Under the pieces are notes generated by a model. That model saw nothing but the letters and a program-made list of their open reading frames with translations, had not been told where the DNA came from and did no database searches. From Planctomycetota bacterium (GTDB lineage Bacteria > Planctomycetota > UBA1135 > GCA-002686595): 6,486 bases of DNA. Numbering within the stretch: position 1 is the first letter of the stretch; the number at the start of each line of letters is the position of its first letter. Location of the stretch: the NCBI GenBank assembly GCA_011524785.1, contig WTJQ01000333.1, positions 1 to 6,486 of the forward strand, given 5' to 3'. Positions 1 to 5,127 of the stretch are shown here, one piece after another. The position numbers and the translations under genes are program-made.

Positions 1-37
1 CCCCTCCCTGGCCGAGCAGCTGCTGGAAGGCCGTCAC
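1..37 (-). CDS. 5' fragment of an unidentified gene, translationally coupled to the toroid-protein gene
   Basis: Only the first 12 codons lie in the window, reading MTAFQQLLGQGG when the GTG start is taken as Met. The GTG at 37-35 overlaps the TGA stop of the upstream gene as GTGA. A purine-rich stretch at 52-38, inside the end of the upstream gene, contains GGAG seven bases before the GTG and is a convincing ribosome binding site. The overlap plus the Shine-Dalgarno site suggests one operon with coupled translation. Too little protein is visible to name a family. The alternative is that this is simply sequence after the last gene, with the overlap and purine tract arising by chance. Confidence 0.5.
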   Translation of the reverse strand, partial: MTAFQQLLGQGG

Positions 38-1329
38 TCCCCCTCTCCCCCCTTCGCGGGAGCGGCGCTCCACCTCGGGTGATCCGGCGCCTCCGGAGCG
101 AGCAGGGCACGCAGCGCCATGGCGGTGCCGTACGACCGGGTGCGCGGGAAGACGCGATCGTTCCACCCCCCGGCCTCCTCACGGGTCCGGACGAGCCTCT
201 CGAGCAGCTGCTCACGGAGCGCGGGGCGCTCGGCCTCGGGCAGGCCCTCGATCGCGAGGGCCGCGTAGCCGTGGCCGAAGAAGAAGTAGTAGGGCGCGAT
301 GCCATAGGGCCCCTCGTGGGTGCCCTGCTGGCTCTTCCGTGCGAGCAGGTCCTCCCAGCCCAGGAAGAAGCCGTCGACCGCGACGCGCAGGCGCTCGACC
401 GAGGAGCGCCCTCCCAGCAGCAGGGCGAGCTCCGCCACGGCGGCGCGCGCCGAGGAGCCGTTCATGGCCTCGTTGTGCCCCTTCTGGCCGGGACGGACGC
501 TGTAGGACCAGGCGCCCGTATCCTCCCGACGCCCGCGCTCGAGCGCGTCGAGGGCGCGGACGACCATCGGCTCGTCCACGGCGAAGCCCTGGGCCACGGC
601 GCGGTAGAGGACGAGGAGGGTCGCACCCGTCTGGAACGGGCTCGCGGTCGCACCGCTCGCGTAGTTCCAGCCGCCCCCCTTGCCCTCTCCGGCGACGAGC
701 GCCTCCAGCAGGCCAGGGACCGCCGCGCGTGCGGCGACGCCCAGCTCGGCATCGGCACCGCCCTCCTCGAGGAGCCGCAGGAGCAGGGAGAGGGCGTAGG
801 TGTGCCCCCATCCGCGGACGTCGTAGGAGCGATGGTCGGGACTCCGCCGCTCACGGCCCTGCCGATCGACGAACGAGGCCAGCGTCGGGTCCTCGGCCAG
901 GGCCTCCAGCACGAAGCGCGTGGCGCGCGCGATCTGCTCGCGCCTCGCCGCATCGAGGCCGGGTGCGAGGAGGAGGGCCTCCGCGGCGATGGAGGTCCCT
1001 CCGACTCGGTACCCCCCCGGGATCCGTCCGTCCGGACGCACGCGGTAGACCCCCTCGTAGGGCCACTCACGGCCCGTGGTCCCCGCCTCCGCCGTCAGGG
1101 CGGCGAGCCGTTCACGCTCCTCGGCCTGCCAGGGAGCGAGGCGGTCGGGCCTGAGCCGACCCACGGGAGAATCGGGCTCGTACTGCTCCGAGGAGCCGAG
1201 CAGGATGCGCACCGCTTCGGCGGTGAGGTCCGCCCGGGTCGGCTCCTCCTCGATGCCGGGACGCGCGGCGACGGTCGGCTGGCTGAAGGAGAGAGGCGCG
1301 ACGGCCAGCAGGAGGGGGAGCGACAACAT
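34..1329 (-). CDS. probable exported prenyltransferase/squalene-cyclase-like alpha-alpha toroid protein
   Basis: The 431-residue product begins with a hydrophobic stretch (residues 1-16, MLSLPLLLAVAPLSFS) that looks like a signal peptide, although it lacks basic residues at its front. The rest shows recurring helix pairs with Gly-aromatic turns typical of the terpenoid-cyclase/prenyltransferase toroid fold: SYDVRGWGHTYAL (168-180), GGGWNYASG (218-226), TGAWSYSV (271-278), PYYFFFGHGYAALAI (346-360) and GGWNDRVFP (387-395) followed by SYGTAMALRALL. I see neither the DxDD motif of squalene-hopene cyclases nor a clear zinc-ligand set of protein prenyltransferases, so an enzymatic role is not supported. 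Such proteins are common in Planctomycetota and mostly uncharacterised. ATG at 1329 is chosen because the longer open frame runs back through a tRNA gene and has no signal-like start. No Shine-Dalgarno site is visible. The stop overlaps the next gene's start. Confidence 0.85.
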   Translation of the reverse strand: MLSLPLLLAVAPLSFSQPTVAARPGIEEEPTRADLTAEAVRILLGSSEQYEPDSPVGRLRPDRLAPWQAEERERLAALTAEAGTTGREWPYEGVYRVRPDGRIPGGYRVGGTSIAAEALLLAPGLDAARREQIARATRFVLEALAEDPTLASFVDRQGRERRSPDHRSYDVRGWGHTYALSLLLRLLEEGGADAELGVAARAAVPGLLEALVAGEGKGGGWNYASGATASPFQTGATLLVLYRAVAQGFAVDEPMVVRALDALERGRREDTGAWSYSVRPGQKGHNEAMNGSSARAAVAELALLLGGRSSVERLRVAVDGFFLGWEDLLARKSQQGTHEGPYGIAPYYFFFGHGYAALAIEGLPEAERPALREQLLERLVRTREEAGGWNDRVFPRTRSYGTAMALRALLAPEAPDHPRWSAAPAKGGEGE

Positions 1330-1335
1330 GGCTGC

Positions 1336-1341
1336 AGGGTA
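1336..1341 (-). promoter_or_regulatory. possible -10 element (TACCCT) close to the toroid-protein start
   Basis: On the minus strand TACCCT matches the TANNNT core of a -10 box and lies six bases upstream of the ATG at 1329. That spacing would put the transcript start at or next to the start codon, giving a leaderless mRNA, which fits the absence of a Shine-Dalgarno site. No -35 match is visible at 16-18 bp. A six-base degenerate match is weak evidence. Confidence 0.2.
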
Positions 1342-1434
1342 GGGCCTGAACAGGACCTGGGCGAGGGTGCCGCAATCGCGCCGTGCCGCGGGGACACCGC
1401 ATGCACGTGCGCGCGAAGAGCGGCCTGGAACGCA

Positions 1435-1460
1435 GCGCGCCCCGCGGATGCGGGGCGCGC
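1435..1460 (-). terminator. perfect 11-bp GC hairpin just after the tRNA; probable terminator
   Basis: GCGCGCCCCGC at 1435-1445 pairs perfectly with 1450-1460 across a four-base loop. It starts nine bases beyond the CCA end of the tRNA on the minus strand and lies about 105 bases before the toroid gene. No T-run follows it, so it is not a textbook intrinsic terminator. GC-rich genomes often use strong hairpins without U-tracts, and it may also act in 3' processing. It falls outside any credible coding region. Confidence 0.55.
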
Positions 1461-1469
1461 CGGATGGGG

Positions 1470-1544
1470 TGGAGCCAGAGATCGGATTCGAACCGACGAC
1501 CCTCGCTTTACGAAAGCGATGCTCTACCACTGAGCTACTCTGGC
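1470..1544 (-). tRNA. tRNA-Thr(CGT), CCA encoded
   Basis: The reverse complement folds as a complete cloverleaf. The acceptor is GCCAGAG with CTCTGGC, the D-stem GCTC with GAGC (loop AGTGGTA), and the anticodon stem TCGCT with AGCGA. The anticodon loop is TTCGTAA, giving anticodon CGT at 1512-1510, which reads the Thr codon ACG. The variable region is GGGTC. The T-arm is GTCGG-TTCGAAT-CCGAT, with one G-T wobble at 49-65. The discriminator is T73 and the terminal CCA is encoded (1472-1470). The mature body without CCA is 1473-1544. No -10/-35 promoter can be placed in the 50 bases between the upstream stop codon and the tRNA. Confidence 0.97.
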
Positions 1545-1550
1545 ATGCGA

Positions 1551-1576
1551 CCGGAGCGCGAGCGTGCGCGCTCCGG
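1551..1576 (-). terminator. perfect 10-bp GC hairpin between the HEAT-protein stop and the tRNA
   Basis: CCGGAGCGCG at 1551-1560 pairs perfectly with 1567-1576 across a six-base loop. It begins 18 bases after the TGA of the HEAT/pseudo-receiver gene and ends six bases before the tRNA 5' end. A T-run is absent. It may terminate or stabilise the HEAT mRNA, or mark an RNase site in a shared HEAT-tRNA transcript. The sequence alone cannot separate these options. Confidence 0.5.
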
Positions 1577-1594
1577 CCCTGCGAGATCAGGCCG

Positions 1595-3670
1595 TCACTC
1601 GGCGGAGCCGCCGGTGAGCAGGGCGCCCATGACGCCCGTGCGGGCGGCGCGGTCGGCACCGCACATCCCGATGGCGCGGGCAGCCGCGCCGCGAACCGCG
1701 GCGCTGTTGCCAGCGTCGCCGGCCGCGGAGGCCAGGGCACCCATGGCGGCGTCGACCGCGCCCGAGCGGGCGGCGATCCCACCGATGGCGTGGGCGGCAG
1801 CGACGCGAGCGTCGTCCGAGCGGCCCGAGTCAGCGAGGACGGCCATCAGGGCCTCCCCGTTCTCCCAGCTCCCGCAGCGCATCAGGGCCCCCATGGCGGG
1901 GACCGTCACCGCGTCGGCGCGGAACGCCAGGGTCGAGGCAAGGCTGCCAGCAGCGGCCGAGCAGTCCGTGTTGCCGGCGCCTGCCAGGGCCATGAGGGCC
2001 GCGGCGGCGCGAGCGCCGAGGGCGTCGGCCTGAGCACGGTCACCGTCGAGAGCGGCGTTCATGGCCTCCTCGAGGGCCGAGAGGTCGGCCGCGTCGCTGA
2101 TGACGCCCGCGACGCGGTCGCTCATGGCGTCGGCGAAGTCCTCGTCACCGCTGACGAGGAACACCGGGACGTCAGCGAGGTGGTCCTGGCGCGCGATGTC
2201 GGCGAGCACCTGGTCGGTGGTCAGCCCGTTCACGCGGTCGCCCACGAGGATCATGTCCACCACCGGCATGCGGCGCACGAGGACGATGCCCTCGATCCCC
2301 GAGGAGCGGTGGTCGACCATCACGCCCTGGGCGGTCAGGCCCGAGAGAACGGTCCCAGCGCGCTCGGCGTTGCCGTCGACGATCGCGGCGACCCGGAGGA
2401 CATCGCGTCCGGCGGCCTCGGCGAGGGCCGCGACGGTGGCCGAGCCGGCATCGCTGCCGGTCGAGCCCGCGATGGCAGCGAGGGCCAGAGCGGCCTCACC
2501 CCGGAGCGTCGCGTCGCCGGAGGCGAGCGCAGCGCCGAGACCCGCCGTGGGGGCGGTCGCACAGATGCCGAGGGCCTTGCAGAGCTCACCGCCCGTCGCA
2601 GCGTCGTCGGTGGCGACCGCCATCGAGAGGGCGAGGTCGGTGGCATCGGTGCCAGCGCTCGCGAGGACCAGCGAGGCGGTGCCCGCGGTCTCGGCGATGG
2701 CGTCGTCACCGGTCATGCCGGCCTTGGCGACGATCGAGGCGCAGGAGCGGGTGACGCCGGCCTGCGCGTTGAGGTCGTCGGCCGCGACGCCGAGGGCGGT
2801 GGTGTAGGCCCACAGCGCCATGTGGTCGCTGTAGATCGCGGTCGGGACGCTGGTGCTGACGACGCCGCCGTCCCAGCTCCAGACCGCGTTCTGGTCCTCG
2901 AAGGGGCGGATCGCCTGGGTGCTGCGCTGGTGGAAGGCCTCCCCCATGGAGAGCAGCGCGGAGACCGCGTTGCCTCCGGAGCCGCAGGCCGCGGCCGCGT
3001 CCTTGGCGGCCTTGATCACCATGTTCTCTCCGTCGAGCGCCGCGGTGGCCTCGAGCGCGCCGGCCGTGCGAGCGTCGCCGATGCGACCCAGGCAGATGGC
3101 GGCGTTGCGGCGAAGGTACGCGCTGTCGCTGCCCAGGGCTGCGACCAGCGGCCAGATGACGTCGCCACCCAGCTCGATGAGAGCGGCCATGGCCACGACG
3201 CGGCGATCCTCGTTGCCCTCGTCACCCAGGTAGGGAACGAGTGCGGTCGCGCTGTAGGGACCGTGCTCGGCCGCGAGCTGGGTCACGATCTGGCGGCGAC
3301 GCAGGGCGTCGGCCTCGCCGATGAGCTCGTCGACGAGCCCGCGCACGGCGTCGGCGTCGTCGCGATGGGCCGTCCGACCCAGGCGAGCGCGCGAGAGCAT
3401 GCGCTCGGCAACGAGGCGCCACTCCCCACCCTCGACGATGAGGTCGAGGAAGACCTGGTGGTCGGCCTCCTTCCAGAGCTCGTAGGCGGCCTCGTCGCTC
3501 GGGTCGGCAGCGAGGATCGCCTGGAACTTGGCGAGGGCCTCGTCCTTGCGGCCACGGGAGAGGAGGTCGACGCCCTCGTTGTAGAGCTCACCCAGGTCCT
3601 GGGCGAAGGAGGGGGCGGCGAGGGCTGCCAGGGCGAGGCACAGGCCCATGGTCCGGCGCGACTGGGTCAT
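1595..3670 (-). CDS. exported TPR/HEAT-repeat protein with a degenerate receiver-like domain
   Basis: The product has 691 residues. Residues 1-23 form an export signal: basic SRRTMGL, an Ala/Leu-rich core, then PSFA before Q24, with a twin-arginine-like pattern. Residues 25-60 resemble a TPR (LYNEGVDLLSRGRKDEALAKF). Residues 126-230 are HEAT-like repeats, including RRNAAICLGRIGDARTAGAL. Residues 231-373 are unassigned. Residues 374-410 and 545-690 are again Ala-rich HEAT-like helices. Residues 424-545 resemble a response-regulator receiver with strands VLRVAAIVD, VDMILVGD and VPVFLVSGDE, but without the phospho-Asp and conserved Lys. By hand count about 23% of residues are Ala, and eight Cys remain after the signal. 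ATG 3670 is chosen because it directly precedes the signal peptide; the frame extends 24 codons further without a signal-like start. GAGGA lies 11 bases upstream of this ATG. I infer a periplasmic scaffold or binding protein; no enzymatic motif is seen. Confidence 0.88.
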   Translation of the reverse strand: MTQSRRTMGLCLALAALAAPSFAQDLGELYNEGVDLLSRGRKDEALAKFQAILAADPSDEAAYELWKEADHQVFLDLIVEGGEWRLVAERMLSRARLGRTAHRDDADAVRGLVDELIGEADALRRRQIVTQLAAEHGPYSATALVPYLGDEGNEDRRVVAMAALIELGGDVIWPLVAALGSDSAYLRRNAAICLGRIGDARTAGALEATAALDGENMVIKAAKDAAAACGSGGNAVSALLSMGEAFHQRSTQAIRPFEDQNAVWSWDGGVVSTSVPTAIYSDHMALWAYTTALGVAADDLNAQAGVTRSCASIVAKAGMTGDDAIAETAGTASLVLASAGTDATDLALSMAVATDDAATGGELCKALGICATAPTAGLGAALASGDATLRGEAALALAAIAGSTGSDAGSATVAALAEAAGRDVLRVAAIVDGNAERAGTVLSGLTAQGVMVDHRSSGIEGIVLVRRMPVVDMILVGDRVNGLTTDQVLADIARQDHLADVPVFLVSGDEDFADAMSDRVAGVISDAADLSALEEAMNAALDGDRAQADALGARAAAALMALAGAGNTDCSAAAGSLASTLAFRADAVTVPAMGALMRCGSWENGEALMAVLADSGRSDDARVAAAHAIGGIAARSGAVDAAMGALASAAGDAGNSAAVRGAAARAIGMCGADRAARTGVMGALLTGGSAE

Positions 3671-3681
3671 GATCGATCGGG

Positions 3682-3695
3682 TCCTCGGAGGAGGA
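3682..3695 (-). promoter_or_regulatory. Shine-Dalgarno of the HEAT gene, able to fold into a hairpin
   Basis: On the minus strand GAGGA (3686-3682) is the only ribosome-binding-like sequence before the ATG at 3670, at 11-base spacing. Directly upstream, TCCTC (3695-3691) can pair with all five bases across a CTCC loop, which would hide the site. Two further small hairpins lie in the same leader: 3714-3727 (CGCCG/CGGCG) and 3748-3763 (CTGCAC/GTGCAG). Translational control by structure is an inference. Confidence 0.4.
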
Positions 3696-3793
3696 GGGTC
3701 GTTGGGGGGGACACGCCGGTGACGGCGCTGGGGAGTGGCCACCGGGACTGCACGAGTGTGCAGCGGCTCCGGGCGGCCTCAGGGGGATGGCGA

Positions 3794-3821
3794 ATGATAG
3801 CGGGGGCCCATCGGGGGTCAA
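3794..3821 (-). promoter_or_regulatory. sigma-70-type promoter for the HEAT-protein gene
   Basis: The minus strand reads TTGACC (3821-3816), a 16-bp spacer, then TATCAT (3799-3794). Each box matches the consensus at five of six bases. An A/T-rich hexamer stands out in this GC-rich sequence. The expected transcript start is near 3787, giving a leader of about 115 nt. The promoter lies in the 197-bp gap after the anmK stop, so the HEAT gene is probably transcribed independently of anmK. Confidence 0.6.
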
Positions 3822-3867
3822 GGAGCGGAGCCGAGGCGCGCGCCCCCCGGGCTGGAGCCTCAGCGGG

Positions 3868-5049
3868 TCAAGCCCCCGCGGGGCCAGGGGTCAGGGTGCC
3901 CAGGACCCGCCCGGGGGTCGCGCCCGTCACCTCGGGTCGCGTGACTCCCTCGCCAGCGATGGCCCGCGCCCCCAGGACGGCGAAGACGAGGGCCTCGCGT
4001 GCGTCCGGATCGACCCCGAGCTCGCCCGAACTCCGTACCGGGACCCCGGCGGCGCGGCCCAGGGCGGCCATCAGGCCAGGGTGGTGGACCCCCCCACCGG
4101 CCACCAGCACCTCCCTGGGGGGCTCCGGGAGACGCTCGAGACCACCCTGCACGTGTCGGGCGACGGCCTCGACCGCCGACGCGAGGAGGTCGGCGGTGGG
4201 CACCTGGCTCAGATCACGGTCGAGCGCGGCGAGCCACGCGGGGCCGAAGGCATCTCGGCCCGTACTGCATGGCGGTGCGGTGCCGATGAACGGGTGCTCG
4301 AGGAGACGGTCGACGACGAGCTCCTGGACGGCCCCTTCGGATGCGGTCCGCCCGTCCCGATCGAGGGGCTGACCGAGCCGCAGCCGCGCCAGCCCGTCCA
4401 GGAGGGCGCCCGCTGGCCCCGTGTCGAACGCGAGCGCGTCGCCGGGCGCCCCTGGCCCAGCCCCCAGCCAGGTCAGGTTGGCGATCCCCCCCAGGTTCAG
4501 GACGCAGAGGGGCCGAGGCTGGGAGACGAAGACGATCGGATCGGCGTAGGCGGACACCGGGGCCCCCTCCCCCCCCGCCGCGAGGTCGGCCGCGCGGAAG
4601 TCGGCGACCACCGGACACCCCGCGACCGTGGCGATGCGGCTCGGGTCGCCGAGCTGCAGCGTGGCTGGACCCGTGGGTTCCACGCCGTCGTGGTGCCAGA
4701 CGGTCTGCCCGTGGCTCGCCACCAGGGACGGCACCCAGGAGGCTGCCTGCGCCACGTCGCGCACGGCCGCCCCGAAGGCGAGGCCCAGGTCCCGGTGCAG
4801 GAGGGCGACCCCGCGGAGCCCCAGGTCCGCTCCCTCCCCCTGGAGCAGGGCGTGCAGACGCTCGCCCAGGTCCCGCTCGAACGGCACCGTGTCGAAGCCG
4901 TCGAGGACGGGCGGCTCCCACCCCGCCGGACCCCGGCGCAGGCGCACCAGCCCCACGTCGATCCCATCCGCACTGGTGCCTGAGAGAACGCCCGCAACCC
5001 GCAGGCCCCCGGGGGAGCGGAGCTCGCGGCGCAGGGCTTCCCAGGGCAT
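3868..5049 (-). CDS. anmK: anhydro-N-acetylmuramic acid kinase (AnmK)
   Basis: This cytoplasmic enzyme opens the 1,6-anhydro ring of anhydro-MurNAc and phosphorylates it with ATP to MurNAc-6-phosphate, a step of cell-wall recycling usually followed by the etherase MurQ. The 393-residue product carries the family motifs in order: GVLSGTSADGIDVGLV (20-35), SHGQTVWH (112-119), LQLGDP (131-136), DFRAADLAAGGEGAP (150-164), NLGGIANL (185-192), FDTGPAGALLD (208-218, with Asp209 as the catalytic base by comparison with characterised AnmK), STGRD (262-266), AGGGVHHPGLM (317-327) and DPDAREALVFAVL (347-359). It ends with VTGATPGRVLG, as in E. coli AnmK, and is slightly longer than that 369-residue enzyme. 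The segment after GGEGAP reads VSAYADP where relatives usually have LVP. ATG 5049 puts the first motif at the usual distance; GAGGG about 15 bases upstream is a poor ribosome site. murQ is not in the window. Confidence 0.95.
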   Translation of the reverse strand: MPWEALRRELRSPGGLRVAGVLSGTSADGIDVGLVRLRRGPAGWEPPVLDGFDTVPFERDLGERLHALLQGEGADLGLRGVALLHRDLGLAFGAAVRDVAQAASWVPSLVASHGQTVWHHDGVEPTGPATLQLGDPSRIATVAGCPVVADFRAADLAAGGEGAPVSAYADPIVFVSQPRPLCVLNLGGIANLTWLGAGPGAPGDALAFDTGPAGALLDGLARLRLGQPLDRDGRTASEGAVQELVVDRLLEHPFIGTAPPCSTGRDAFGPAWLAALDRDLSQVPTADLLASAVEAVARHVQGGLERLPEPPREVLVAGGGVHHPGLMAALGRAAGVPVRSSGELGVDPDAREALVFAVLGARAIAGEGVTRPEVTGATPGRVLGTLTPGPAGA

Positions 5050-5114
5050 GCCGCTGGTCTACCACCCTCGGCTGCGGAACGCGAACCCGGGGGCGAAGCG
5101 GCTCTCCCGGCCCC

Positions 5115-5120
5115 TAGCAT
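5115..5120 (+). promoter_or_regulatory. possible -10 element (TAGCAT) of the sigma-54 regulator gene
   Basis: TAGCAT fits TANNNT and ends seven bases before the ATG at 5128, which would place transcription initiation on or beside that codon (a leaderless message). No Shine-Dalgarno sequence is visible before either candidate ATG (5119 or 5128). No -35 match is found 16-18 bp upstream. If this box is real, ATG 5119 lies inside it and 5128 is the start. Confidence 0.25.
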
Positions 5121-5127
5121 GGGCGCC

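Noticed and set aside
79..1533. Plus-strand open frame of 484 codons opposite the toroid-protein gene
   Set aside because: It extends into the tRNA, has no recognisable motif, and lies opposite a gene with a signal-like start and fold-specific repeats.
1330..1782. Upstream extension of the toroid-protein frame to ATG 1782
   Set aside because: It would translate antisense-free through the tRNA and the end of the HEAT gene, and it would bury the signal-like stretch. ATG 1329 is the credible start.
3829..3867. Possible terminator after anmK
   Set aside because: Only imperfect GC-rich pairings (for example GAGGC with GCCTC) are found, with no T-run; they are too weak to call.
1367..4372. Plus-strand open frame of 1001 codons opposite the tRNA, the HEAT gene and part of anmK
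   Set aside because: It runs antisense through a tRNA and two genes with recognisable domains, and its translation is low-complexity Arg/Gly/Val-rich with no motif. Long antisense frames without stops are expected at this GC content.
5050..5127. Search for a sigma-54 promoter (TGGCAC-N5-TTGC type) in the divergent gap and other intergenic gaps
   Set aside because: No GG/GC pair in the right sequence context was seen, so none of the visible genes can be proposed as a target of the regulator.
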